NCBI GenBank assembly: GCA_963576565.1
Contig: OY755038.1
Location: 141,733,058 to 141,797,057, forward strand
Direction of reading: 5' to 3'
Origin: Aspidapion aeneum
Lineage: Eukaryota; Arthropoda; Insecta; Coleoptera; Brentidae
DNA length: 64,000 bases
The notes under the pieces are model-generated. The model did no database searches and had not been told where the DNA came from. It saw only the letters and a list, made by a program, of their open reading frames with translations. Position numbers and translations under genes: made by a program. Shown here in pieces: positions 12,698-22,290 of this stretch. Positions within the stretch are counted from its first letter, which is position 1. Every line of letters starts with the position of its first letter.

Positions 12698-13400
12698 TTC
12701 TTTCCGAGGCGTTTGATTGGGTTTTTTAACAGTGTACGTTTTTTCCGGGTATCAGAGAGTTAGTCTGATGCCCCAACCCCCAACCTGGAGGACCAGGTGA
12801 TTTTTGATCGAGGTTTTCTTCCCCTAGCCTTTGACGATTCCAACGCCGGTACTACAAGGCAGTAGTCTTTTATACTATCCCTAAAAGAAAGGGTTGCCAC
12901 CTACGCTATGATCACCGTACCGAGGTCCATTCTCTCCGCCTTTCATATCGATGTGGTCTTCTCCCGTAACCCTGGGAAAGGGACCCCATACAGGTGCTAA
13001 CTCTCCGGGTCGAAGAGTACCTGGAATCTACGGAGGGCAGGGGTCGATTCATTTCCCCTGATAGACATCTGACGAGGTCTACCCGTACCCCGTGGTTTTT
13101 AATACGATGTTTTAATCGTCAATGAATCAGGTTGATATAAAGGGTAGTTGCACGTACCTGGAGGCAGGTTTTAAATACCTGAGGATATCACAAAATCTCA
13201 GGCCACCACCAGCTTCGCCGATTGAGTTCTCTAGGTTAGGTCAGGGTGCTTATGCGGTTTTGGTCAGGTTACAGCAGTAAGGACGAACACAATTCTTGTG
13301 AGGTTTTCTGAGTTCACCAGTTCCTCTGGTAGTTTGGTAAAAATGCAGAGTGCCCAACATGCAGGTGATGTGAGGGTTTTGAAGTAGCAGGTGTTCTCAC

Positions 13401-14150
13401 AGTCCAACAAAAGGAGCCCCAAACTTGAAAGCCTAGAATACCAAAGGGAGGGGTGTCAGAAGAATAACTCTAATTTGGAAAATACGACCGACCCCGCCAA
13501 ACCCATAACTCTACTAGTAGAAAGGCATAAAACTAACAAATTACGCTTACCTAGATGTTATTTGGCTAACCACACTCGCGGAAAATCAATTTTCTGATTT
13601 TCGTCTACCGCGCTTCTCTCAGGCAAAAATGAAAAGGACGCTTGTCACTTTCTGTCACTGTTGCCAAAAGTATTTGTGGCACGGAGCAAACTACTCTCGA
13701 CGAGAAAATGCGTGGATCTTTTATCCGGTTAACCCCAATATGAGGTGACCAGTAATCCGTTGTTATCGAATTTAATATCTCCATGACCAACCTGCTGAAA
13801 TCCTTAAAACAGTCTCTCTCCCTATCGACAAACATGGAACAACCGGTAAAACATCTTGGAAAACTAAAATTACTGCACAAAAAGAGTTTTTTCAATGTTT
13901 AAGAGTCTCTTAAATATAGTGAGCGCAAACAGTCCACTGTGCCCGTGCCGCTCTGTGACCGAATCTACACTCACTGTGCCTGCCCCTCACGAGTTCCAGC
14001 TCGAGTCGAAATTGGCTAGCACAAATGTCAAACATCTGTGGAAAAATAAACAAAAATATTTCGTTACAGAGAAGGAAATATCACCACCAGGACACGATTT
14101 TTGCTTCTCGCAAGAAAGCTAAAAAACAAAGGTAAGTCTTTCCTAAACCA
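13401..14150. other. Unassigned stretch between LINE-1 and the small-ORF cluster
   Basis: The first 200 bp or so may still be LINE-1 5' UTR. Short open frames exist on both strands (13605-13895 minus; 13895-14122 plus), but their codon composition and lack of recognisable motifs give no support for coding. A splice-donor-like AAAG/GTAAGT occurs at about 14133, just upstream of the + strand ORFs, so a non-coding or alternatively spliced 5' exon is possible. Confidence 0.3.
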
Positions 14151-14152
14151 CT

Positions 14153-14374
14153 ATGACGGGCTATAAATCTACTTTAGCCTTTGATGTTTTACTCCAAATA
14201 AGTTTGCTGAAAAATGCCAAAGATGTTCACAATAAAACTAGAAATGAACACGTCTTGTTTACCAAAACAAATAAAAGACTCAAAAGAAGTGAACCGTTAC
14301 AGTATCATCGTACACAATTGCTTGATGGAATATTTCCCTCTTATCGAAGTTATAAAAAGCCTTTCCTAGACTGA
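14153..14374 (+). CDS. Unassigned 73-aa ORF upstream of the 160-aa ORF
   Basis: An ATG-initiated frame of 73 aa, Lys/Asn-rich and basic, with motifs such as LLKNAKDVHNKTRNEH and PSYRSYKKPF. I do not recognise it. It lies 22 bp upstream of the 160-aa ORF on the same strand in another frame, and follows a splice-donor-like GTAAGT at about 14133. It could be a small gene, part of an intron-containing transcript, or chance. The tight spacing with the two following ORFs is the main reason to list it. Confidence 0.3.
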   Translation: MTGYKSTLAFDVLLQISLLKNAKDVHNKTRNEHVLFTKTNKRLKRSEPLQYHRTQLLDGIFPSYRSYKKPFLD

Positions 14375-14396
14375 ACCTAGATCAGTCTTCTTCAAT

Positions 14397-14879
14397 ATGT
14401 GGATCGCACTAGTTGACTTACAGGGATTCACCATTGAGGGTATTTTCTACCCAAAGGAAATTTCCATACAAATCGGAGATCTTGTCTTTAACTTTCTATT
14501 CACGCCTCCGTTGCCATACTCTCATTTAAGTGAACGAGATAAAAAAACTGTAAGGTACCTGGAAAGAAATATTCACGGAATAAATTACACTTGTGGTGAA
14601 ATTGAATATTCCGAACTCAATAGCATATTGGAAAAACATTTACTTTACTCTGCCCCAAAAAAAAATGCCTACGTAAGAGGAAATCAAAAAGCAGATTTAT
14701 TAAAAGATAAGTGTGTTGAACTCAAGGCGACAACACCTTGCATTTATGATGCTGTAAAATACGATGGATGTTTTAATTCCACATCAAATTTGGAACCAAC
14801 CATAACACAGTGTCCCAACCACGCATATGGAAAACATGCAATTTCTACACCAGTGGCTGAAAACTGTGATATTACCTAA
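14397..14879 (+). CDS. Unassigned 160-aa protein, compact-cluster ORF
   Basis: The frame starts MWIALVDLQGF and is intact for 160 aa. The first 80 residues look like a folded alpha/beta domain: a hydrophobic strand with Asp (ALVDLQGF), PKEISIQIGD, a PPLPYSHL loop, then ERNIHGINYTCGEIEYSEL followed by a helix. A first strand with an acidic residue and a conserved-looking HG are reminiscent of uncharacterised proteins repeated in arthropod genomes, but I cannot name a family and assign no activity. An in-frame stop lies nine codons upstream, so this ATG or a splice into the frame is required. AATAAA at about 14931 could serve as its polyadenylation signal. The next ORF is convergent and ends only 94 bp away. 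Confidence 0.5.
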   Translation: MWIALVDLQGFTIEGIFYPKEISIQIGDLVFNFLFTPPLPYSHLSERDKKTVRYLERNIHGINYTCGEIEYSELNSILEKHLLYSAPKKNAYVRGNQKADLLKDKCVELKATTPCIYDAVKYDGCFNSTSNLEPTITQCPNHAYGKHAISTPVAENCDIT

Positions 14880-14972
14880 CTAAAGTATGAATATAATCAA
14901 ACTTTTTATTACCTGTATATTGCTTACCTTAATAAATAAACACTTTTGATTTTAAATAGCAGTAGTTTTATT

Positions 14973-15305
14973 TTATTTTGATACATATCTAAAGGTACTA
15001 TTACTATAAGTAGGTTCTGGTACTATTCTACGCAGCGGATATTGAGCTGTCGGAAGACGTCGTTCAGGAAAGATTCTATCCACCAAACTTAAATTTGACA
15101 TATTTTCCATAACCTTTTTCTTATTTTCGTAAAATTCAGTATCCCTATTAACCTTATCGATTCTTCTAACAAAATCTTCAACTTGACGTCTGTACTCCTC
15201 AAACATAATTTTTAAACCAGATAATAAGTTTGTTTTGCTATTTAAAAAGACACTATACAAAAGAGACACTGCCGCCAAAGTCCCTTGCACTCTAAAACCC
15301 CCCAT
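14973..15305 (-). CDS. Unassigned 110-aa protein, convergent to the 160-aa ORF
   Basis: An ATG-started intact frame on the minus strand: a hydrophobic N-terminus (GTLAAVSLLYSVFL, about residues 8-22), a charged helical middle (EEYRRQVEDFVRRIDKVNRD) and a Pro/Tyr-rich tail (RRIVPEPTYSNSTFRYVSK). The N-terminus could be a signal anchor or membrane segment. On the minus strand AATAAA occurs just after the stop, so the two convergent genes would have back-to-back or overlapping 3' ends. I do not recognise the protein. The compact, convergent arrangement recalls small viral or viral-like gene sets, but no replication or capsid motif supports that. Confidence 0.4.
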   Translation of the reverse strand: MGGFRVQGTLAAVSLLYSVFLNSKTNLLSGLKIMFEEYRRQVEDFVRRIDKVNRDTEFYENKKKVMENMSNLSLVDRIFPERRLPTAQYPLRRIVPEPTYSNSTFRYVSK

Positions 15306-15804
15306 TTTTCTTACCTTCTATCAAAAAAACATATCCCCCCCCCTCTTCGCCTCTTAACATCTGAAACCCCCCTTTTTCTACATTCTGAAGCCCCCTTACC
15401 TTACATTACCCACTCCGACTCTTGTCTAAATAAATAGTAATATTTAAATAAAAATTCATTAAATTTAAAATAATTTTTGTTATGACTCATTTCCTGTTGA
15501 CAAGTCTCCCGCAACAAGTTAAGACAAGTCCTGACTTGTAACGTTTTAGCTCGACATGTCTCATTTTAAAGTGTTAACAAGTCTTAACCTGCTTGAAAAA
15601 TATTAGTAATTATCATCATCATACCTTTAAATCTGTCGTAGTCTATAGTTTTTTAAAATATGAATTTTTCAAAATTTGACCTTTTTATAGTATTTGCTAC
15701 CCTGAAATTCGCTACATAACGTTTTTTCCGAATCTTAACACAGGATGTGCTTTTTCGCATCTCTATGACCCCACGTTACTGCAACTCTTTGCTTTTGTTG
15801 ATAA
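15306..15804. repeat. C-rich and A/T-rich repeat sequence, left flank of Pao-1
   Basis: The stretch contains C-runs near 15335-15400 and a segment at 15640-15745 resembling 24262-24360 on the far side of Pao-1. The C-run part resembles 24850-24900. The locus was therefore repetitive before Pao-1 inserted. No gene seen. Confidence 0.55.
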
Positions 15805-15809
15805 ACTGT

Positions 15810-16022
15810 TGTTGAGTGACCTCAACAAGTGAATTAATATTAGTAGAGTTCCCTTTATTTAATATTAGTATAGTTCCCTTTATTTAATGTTTTGCTTTTT
15901 GTGATATTTCAAGTCAGTTGGCATTGTCAAAAAGAAATAAAAAGACTTGTCATCAAAACCCGGACCTAAAATCCTCGATTGAAACCCCGACATTAAACCC
16001 AGACCTACGACCATTTCTTTTA
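15810..16022 (+). repeat. Pao-1 5' LTR
   Basis: Begins TGTTGAGTGACC and matches 24045-24256 with few differences. It contains an internal direct duplication of a segment of about 28 bp with the core AGTTCCCTTTATTTAAT. AATAAA near 15937 may be the polyadenylation signal. Confidence 0.9.
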
Positions 16023-16023
16023 T

Positions 16024-16038
16024 TGGTCCTTTGAAACA
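16024..16038 (+). other. Pao-1 primer-binding site
   Basis: TGGTCCTTTGAAAC immediately follows the LTR. BEL/Pao elements often carry a TGGTCCTTCGA-type site here; Pao-2 has TGGTCCTTCGATTC in the same place. Confidence 0.65.
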
Positions 16039-16055
16039 AGACCTCAGCAAACCCT

Positions 16056-17371
16056 ATGGAACCCATAACGGATAACGATGAAAACATGAACAATGAAATT
16101 ACACAATTCAATTAACGAAGACAGAGTAAACTCTGACAGATATTTAAAAACAGACACAACAAATAAAATAAATCAGATCATGATTGAGAGCGAGATTGAA
16201 AACAAAAGTAAGACTAGTAAAACTTTAAGTTCAAAAACTTCTAATGCAGAATCAGTTCGAAGACGAGAAAAGACACTTTTAGAATTAGAAACTGAAAGAA
16301 AAAGACAAGAAATAGAAAAAGAAGAGCGAAGAAAGCAAGATGAGAGAGAGAAAAAGCAGGAAGAGAGAGAGAGAGACTAGAAGCTCTACGAATAATAGAA
16401 TTGGAAAAACAAGTAAGATAAATTGAAATTGATTCAAAATCTTATAAAACCAAAAGCAGAAAGTCAAAAACCGAGGTCAGTGACGATATCTTATCTCAAA
16501 AGATGGATGAAAACTACGCTCAAAACTGGGTAAATGAACATAACCTTAAATTCAAAGAAAACTTTGAAGATATTCAATTAAAACCTGAAAGCACATTAAA
16601 AGCTAAACGCCCTTCAAGCTGTAACAGCTCCCAGAATAAACCATTCTGATAGACGACATATCGTAGAAAAAGACTTTCCTTTTTTTGATGGAAAACCTGA
16701 AAAATGGCCAACATTTTTATATCAATTTAAAATAATTTATGAAATCTGCCAATACTCACCAGAGTAATGTTTAATTAAGCTGCAAAAATGTTTGAAAGGA
16801 GATGCAGAACAAGCAGTATCAGGATTACTCATGAGCCCAGGAAATCTTGAACAAGTAATTCGTACACTAGAACGCAGATTTGGGCGTCCTGATTTGATAA
16901 TAGATGTCCTCACAGAAAAAGCAAAATCCTTTTCACAAATCAGAGAATATGAGTTAGAAAATCTTGTTAATTTTACCAGTATTGTAAATTCAATTGTTAG
17001 TACAATAACATCTCTAAACTACAATCAATATCTTGAAAACCCAACACTGTTGAGAGAGATAGTACAAAAATTGCCAAACTCCCTGAAGTTAATGTGGGGA
17101 GAAGAAGTCCTTAAAAACAATGGAAAGGTTAACATTCAAGATTTTTCACAATGGATAACTACAAAAGCAGATTCTGCATGCTATGTTATGACAAAAAATT
17201 AAATAATTTTATAAAAAGAAATCATTTTCCACGAAAAAACGAAAAGTCATTCGTCATAAATAATCAAGAACCAACATGTGGCTACTGTCACGAGAAACAT
17301 TTAGTTGAAAAATGTGGGAAAATTGAAAAAGATGACGTTGAAACCAGATGGCAAATGGTAACAAAAAACAA
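16056..17371 (+). pseudogene. gag: Pao-1 Gag, first part (DUF1759), frameshifted
   Basis: A start ATG at 16056 opens a frame that shifts near 16090-16110 into one beginning at 16093. The N-terminal part is a highly charged coiled coil (ERKRQEIEKEERRKQDERE). Another frameshift lies around 16375. The DUF1759-type capsid domain is read at 16680-17202 (LERRFGRPDLIIDVLTEKAK, LLREIVQKLPNSLK), with a TAA near 16768. The first zinc-knuckle motif (CGYCHEKHLVEKC) follows at about 17276-17316. The reading frame is cut at TRWQMVTKN by the Penelope insertion and resumes at 19905. Confidence 0.85.
17360..17371 (+). repeat. 12-bp target duplication, left copy (Penelope insertion)
   Basis: AACAAAAAACAA occurs here and again at 19905-19916. 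The two copies sit in the same codon phase of Pao-1 gag, so removing the insert plus one copy restores the gag frame across the site. Confidence 0.8.
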
Positions 17372-17413
17372 GAAATAAAATTTCGGACTTCCATTGTCTT
17401 TATTTATTTTAAA

Positions 17414-17458
17414 ACACGACGTTTCGGTTAGTAAGTATCTCTAACCGTTATCAAGTGT
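17414..17458 (-). ncRNA. Hammerhead-like ribozyme motif, Penelope minus copy
   Basis: Read on the minus strand: ACAC, a core-like TTGATAA, a GGTTAG/CTAACC hairpin, GAAAC, then GTC and GTGT. This fits a type I hammerhead with a two-base-pair helix III, as known from Penelope-like elements. The C3 and G8 positions read U and A, which preserves their pairing but departs from consensus, so activity is uncertain. Confidence 0.5.
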
Positions 17459-17489
17459 AAACTAAACAATCTAGTCTCTAGGCTACTAC

Positions 17490-18747
17490 TTATACTACTT
17501 GGTGTGCAGTCAGGTGTGACGGCCCGCCCCCTTTTTTAATCCTAAGACGCCTGTTTTCCTTAAGGAGTGGTTTCCATATGTTTGGTATGTCCGTGCTTGG
17601 TTGACTGAAAACTTCTTTATTCTGCATTATATCCGCAGCTTCAATAAACTTTCGTTTTCGCCAATGCGACTCCTTATGTAAAACTTTAGCTTCTGACCAC
17701 TGAATCCTGTGATCAACTGACCATGCATGATCTGCTAAACCGGATTTTTCAATATCCCCTAATTGGGTACTTTTTAGATGTTCATTTACTCTAACCTGAA
17801 GAGGGCGTTTCGTTTCACCTACATATGATTTACCACACTCACACGGGATTTGGTAAATACATTCCTTATTATTTGAGGGATTGTCTGGTTTTGTTTTAGT
17901 TACAAAACTTCTTATCGTATTTCCCGAAGAAAATACTGTTTTTATATTATAGTGTTTAGCTATTCGTCTTATGTTTTCTGAAATTCCTTGAAAATATGGA
18001 ATGTTAATAACACCTAACGGATTATAATTTTGACAATTTTTAATTTTAAATATCGTTGAGTTTATTAATTTCTCGGAATAACCATTCTGTTGTAAGTCCT
18101 TTTTAATGTTGTTAATTTCTGTGGTTAATTTTTCATTATTACTACAAATATTTACGGCTCTTAAATACAAACTTCTTATAACTCCTTGTTTTGTTGCAAC
18201 AGAATGATTAGACTTAAAATTTAGGTACTGTCCCGTGTGTGTAGGTTTCCTATATACAGTGGTTTGAATGTTTCTGTCTAATCGTTTGACAAGAACATCC
18301 AAAAAAGGTAAGGCCGAATCTTTTTCAATTTCCATGGTGCACTTGAGTGTTGGTCGAATACCGTTTAAATGGTGTAGAAAATTTTGTAGTTCGTCATCAT
18401 TTTCCGACCATATAATAAATGTGTCATCCATGTATCGTAGCCATAGTTTTGGTTTGACTCTTGCTGTGTTGATCGCATGGCCCTCGAACCACTCCATGTA
18501 GATGTTTGCTACCACTGGCGAAAGAGATGAACCCATTGGGAGTCCATCATTTTGCGCGTAAAACTTATCTTTCACTTGAAAGTAAGAGTTACGGAGACAG
18601 AGCTCCAAAAGATCCATCACCCCCTCCACCGATAGCGTTGTTCTCTAGTGAAGTGTATTATCAGTTTGTAATTTGTTTTTAATGTTACTGAGTGACTCAT
18701 TTATTGGTACCTTGGTGTAGAGACTTTCTACATCAAAACTTACAAAT
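17490..18747 (-). pseudogene. Penelope-like RT plus GIY-YIG endonuclease, minus copy
   Basis: Penelope-like elements encode an RT fused to a GIY-YIG nuclease. The copy begins at SFDVESLYTKVPI (RT motif A, near 18740-18700), has an in-frame stop near 18650, then continues open: GLPMGSSLSPVVANIYMEWF, the catalytic YMDD in WLRYMDDTFII, LPFLDVLVKR and TVYRKPTHTGQYL. The C-terminal GIY-YIG domain shows CIYQIPCECGKSYVGETKR, RVNEHLKS and an ADHAWS segment. The N-terminal RT region is missing. The end of the frame is about 75 bp from the hammerhead-like motif. Confidence 0.88.
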
Positions 18748-19754
18748 CATGCGATCAACACAACAAGAGTCAAACCAAAACTATGGCTACGATACATGGA
18801 TGACACATTTATTATATGGCCGGAAAATGATGACGAACTACAAAATTTTCTACACCATTTAAACGGTATTCGACCAACAATCAAGTGCACCATGGAAATT
18901 GAAAAAGATTCGGCCTTACTTTTTTGGATGTTCTTGTCAAACGATTAGACAGAAACATTCAAACCACTGTATATAGGAAACCTGCACACACGGGACAGTA
19001 CCTAAATTTTAAGTCTAATCATTCTGTTGCAACAAAACAAGGAGTTATAAGAAGTTTATATTTAAGAGCCGTAAATATTTGTAGTAATAATGAAGAATTA
19101 ACCACAGAAATTAACAACATTAAAAAGGACTTACAACAGAATGGTTATTCCGAGAAATTAATAAACTCAACGATATTTAAAATTAAAAACAAACTAAATG
19201 TACCAAATTCTCAAAATAATAATACGTTAGGTGTTATTAACATTCCATATGTTCAAGGAATTTCAGAAAACATAAGACGAATAGCTAAACACTATAATAT
19301 AAAAACAGTATTTTCTTCGGGAAATACGATAAGAAGTTTTGTAACTAAAACAAAACCAGACAATCCCTCAAATAATAAGGAATGTATTTACCAAATCCCG
19401 TGTGAGTGTGGTAAATCATATGTAGGTAAAACGAAACGCCCTCTTCAGGTTAGAGTAAATGAACATCTAAAAAGTACCCAAATAGGGGATATTGAAAAAT
19501 CCGGTTTAGCAGATCATGCATGGTCAAATGATCACAGGATTCAGTGGTCAGAAGCTAAAGTTTTACATAAGGAGTCGCATTGGCGAAAACGAAAGTTTAT
19601 TGAAGCTGCATATATAATGCAGAATAAAGAAGTTTTCAGTCAACCAAGCACGGACATACCAAACATCTGGAAACCACTCCTTAAGGAAAACAGGCGTCTT
19701 AGGATTAAAAAAGGGGGCGGGCCGTCACACCTGACTGCACACCAAGAAGTATAA
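18748..19754 (+). pseudogene. Penelope-like RT plus GIY-YIG endonuclease, plus copy
   Basis: Inverted partner of the minus copy, further truncated. It begins at ATNTTRVKPKLWLRYMDD-like sequence, so only the C-terminal RT palm is present. A one-base shift near 18920, just before the FLDVLVKR-equivalent segment, breaks the frame; the rest is open to 19754 and includes the GIY-YIG region (QIPCECGKSYVGKTKR). Identity with the minus copy is high; it contains about eight residues (around NKLNVPNSQ) lost from the minus copy. Confidence 0.87.
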
Positions 19755-19785
19755 GTAGTAGCCTAGAGACTAGATTGTTTAGTTT

Positions 19786-19830
19786 ACACTTGATAACGGT
19801 TAGAGATACTTACTAACCGAAACGTCGTGT
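19786..19830 (+). ncRNA. Hammerhead-like ribozyme motif, Penelope plus copy
   Basis: ACAC (helix I), TTGATAA core-like, hairpin GGTTAG with nine-base loop and CTAACC, then GAAAC GTC and GTGT pairing back to ACAC. Identical in layout to the minus copy. An extra C lies between the core and helix II. Confidence 0.5.
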
Positions 19831-19904
19831 TTTAAAATAAATAAAGTCAAGGAAGTCCGAAATTTTATTTCTACACAATCATTGTCTACGAGTTTCAAAC
19901 AAAG

Positions 19905-20151
19905 AACAAAAAACAATTTATGTTTTTCATGCTTAAGAAGTTCTCATCAAACTAAAGACTGTAAGAAAACGGAAATATGCTCAATTCAAGGTTGTAGAAG
20001 AACACATAATAAATACCTTCATAAAGAAGGAGGAGGTTACCGCAAAACGCCGACTCAAAGAGAAATACAAACAGAAAACAAAAACGAATCAAGAAGAGAC
20101 AACACAGATGAACCTGGTACTTCTGGAAACATTTCAACATCGAGCTTTTAA
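19905..20151 (+). pseudogene. gag: Pao-1 Gag, second part (zinc knuckles)
   Basis: Continuation of Pao-1 gag beyond the Penelope insertion: NLCFSCLRSSHQTKDC and CSIQGCRRTHNKYLH are the CCHC/CCHH-type knuckles typical of Pao Gag. The frame ends at 20149-20151 by a one-base frameshift; the protease frame continues one base over (starting from 20108). Confidence 0.87.
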
Positions 20152-21676
20152 TGCACTGGGTCAAAATGAAGATAATAATGTTCTTCTTAGAATGGTAAAT
20201 GTTAAACTAATTGGACCAGATAATCAATTCATAAACACAACAGCACTTTGTGATGAATGTTCAACCGTTACTCTAATCGACCAAAGTTTAATAGATAAAC
20301 TTCACGTTAATGGAACACCCCAGTTATTAGAACTGCAGTGGACAAACGAGGTAACCACGTTTCACGACAATTCAAAATATTATGACATTAAAATATCAGG
20401 AGATTATCGAGGCGCTGCAGAATACACAATGAGAAATGTCAGATCCATTAAAAACTTGGCATTACCACTACAAATTATTTCTTATGATAATTGGAAGCAT
20501 CTTCCACACCTTTATGGTCTTCCAATATCTGACATAAAACATCAACCTATGATTCTAATTGGACAAGATAATTCCAAATTGACAGTTCCAAGAAAAGTCA
20601 TAGAAGGCCCCGAAAACACACCCATGGCAACCAAAACAAATCTAGGATGGACTATACATGGAAAAACCAGCAACTCGATACCAAGCCAATGTCTAACCTT
20701 ACATGTTTTGGGAAATGACGTTACAGATGATGATTTACACAAAATAGTAAAAAACACTTTTACACTTGATGCTTTCGGAATCACACGAAATCCTAAAACC
20801 AAAAACGAAGAAAGAGCAGTCAGCATCATGGAATCAACTATCAATTTTGTTAAAGATCGTTATGAAATCGGCCTACTTTGGAAGTCTGATAACCTAGTTC
20901 TACCAGAAAGCAAAAACGTTGCTATCAAACGTCTTCAAATTGTAGAGAAACAGATGCAGAATGACACTAATTTTAAAGAAAAGTACTGTGCAAATATTCA
21001 AAAATACTTAAATAAAAATTATGCCAAAAAATTGACACCTGAAGAAGCTGGAGTAGAGGGTCCTAGAACATGGTATTTGCCACACTTTGGAGTCAAAAAT
21101 CCAAATAAACCAGACAAACTAAGACTCGTTTTTGACTGTGCCGCCAAATCAAATGGTGTTAGTCTGAACGATAACCTTTTGGCTGGTCCAGATTTGTTAA
21201 CCTCACTGATTGGAGTTCTTCTGAGATTCAGAGAACGAAAAATTGGATTTTCTGCAGACATACGTGAAATGTTCCACCAGGTCATAGTTAGAAACGAAGA
21301 TCAAGACTCACAAAGATTTTTATGGCGAGAGGGAAAAACCGATGAACCATTCTCAGTCTACAGAATGGAAGTAATGACTTTCGGTGCCACATGCTCTCCT
21401 ACATGTGCGCAGTATGTAAAAAATATGAATGCGAAGATCAACGGAAAATCATCCAGAATTATAGAAGACATAACAAGAAAACATTACGTTGATGACTATT
21501 TCAATTCCACTGATGATCCTACTCAAGCAGCCCAAATTATTACAGGTTTTGAATTAGTTAGCTGGACTACTTCATCGAAAGAACTAATGGACATGTTGGA
21601 AGTTGATAAAGAAATTCAAAAAGATCTCAACCTTGACCATGACAAATCAATTCAAAGAGTTCTAGGAATGTTTTAG
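20108..21676 (+). pseudogene. pol: Pao-1 protease and reverse transcriptase
   Basis: The 522-aa frame holds the DUF1758-type aspartic protease (ALCDECSTVTLID, where the usual Gly of the D-x-G-S motif reads Cys) and the Pao RT. RT landmarks: LGWTIHGK, GLLWKSDNLVLPES, TWYLPHFGVKNPNKPDKLR, the motif A Asp in GFSADIREMFHQV, FGATCSPTCAQ and the catalytic YVDD in HYVDDYFNSTDD. It ends at a TAG where the next Pao segment (LGMFWD-like) continues. Catalytic Asp residues are kept in RT; the protease substitution may impair processing. Confidence 0.9.
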
Positions 21677-22290
21677 GATGCAAAAAATGACAAATTTGTA
21701 TTTCAACTGCCAAACAAACTTGAAAAAAATATAGAGACCAACTAAACGACAAGTGCTGAAAATAGTTATGTCAATTTTCGACCCACTCGGAATAATAGTT
21801 AATTTTGCAATAAGAGGACGGCTTTTGATTCAAGATATTTGGCGAACGGGTATAAAATGGGATGACTTTGTAAATAAATAAATATGGGAGCAATGGAAAC
21901 TGTGGATCGAAGATCTAAGATCTATAGATAAGTTTGAAATACCAAGATGATATTCACCAAATATCCCATTCGCAGAAACAATTCAACTACATGTTTTCTG
22001 TGACAGCAGCAAGAAAGCATTTTCGTCAGAATGTTAGAATGTCTTAGAATTGTTTCTGAAAAAGATATCAAAGTTTGCATCATTTTTGCTAAAGCTAGAG
22101 TAATACCCAATAAACCAATGACCATTCCACGTTTGGAACTTCAAGGAGCTGTGTTAGCAAGTAGAATGACAAAAACACTAAAAACAGAAATAGATATCAA
22201 GATTAATTAAACATATTACTGGATTCTACCACAGTTTATCATTGGATTCAAAATGATGCAAAGAAACTGGGACAATTTGAAAGTCATCGG
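21677..22290 (+). pseudogene. pol: Pao-1 RT thumb and RNase H, decayed
   Basis: Remnants of the Pao RNase H region are legible in several frames: a thumb segment resembling SIFDPLGI near 21770, FCDSSKKAF-like near 21990, ARVIPNKPMTIPRLELQGA near 22095-22145. Several stops and frameshifts separate them. Normal spacing suggests point decay rather than deletion, unlike Pao-2. Confidence 0.75.

Larger units (their letters stand above)
17372..19904. mobile_element. Head-to-head pair of 5'-truncated Penelope-like elements inside Pao-1
   Basis: Two inverted copies of one Penelope-like element meet near 18748: a minus-strand copy (17372-18747) starting in RT motif A and a plus-strand copy (18748-19880) starting just before the YMDD motif. 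The outer ends are mutual inverted repeats (AAATAAAATTTCGGACTTCC at the left, its complement at the right). A 12-bp target duplication bounds the insert. Penelope-like elements often insert as inverted or partial tandem copies, so one event can explain the arrangement. About 24 bp (19881-19904) before the right duplication is unexplained filler. Confidence 0.85.

Noticed and set aside
13605..14122. Head-to-head ORFs of 96 and 75 aa
   Set aside because: No recognisable motif and no supporting signals apart from a splice-donor-like site; treated as unassigned sequence.
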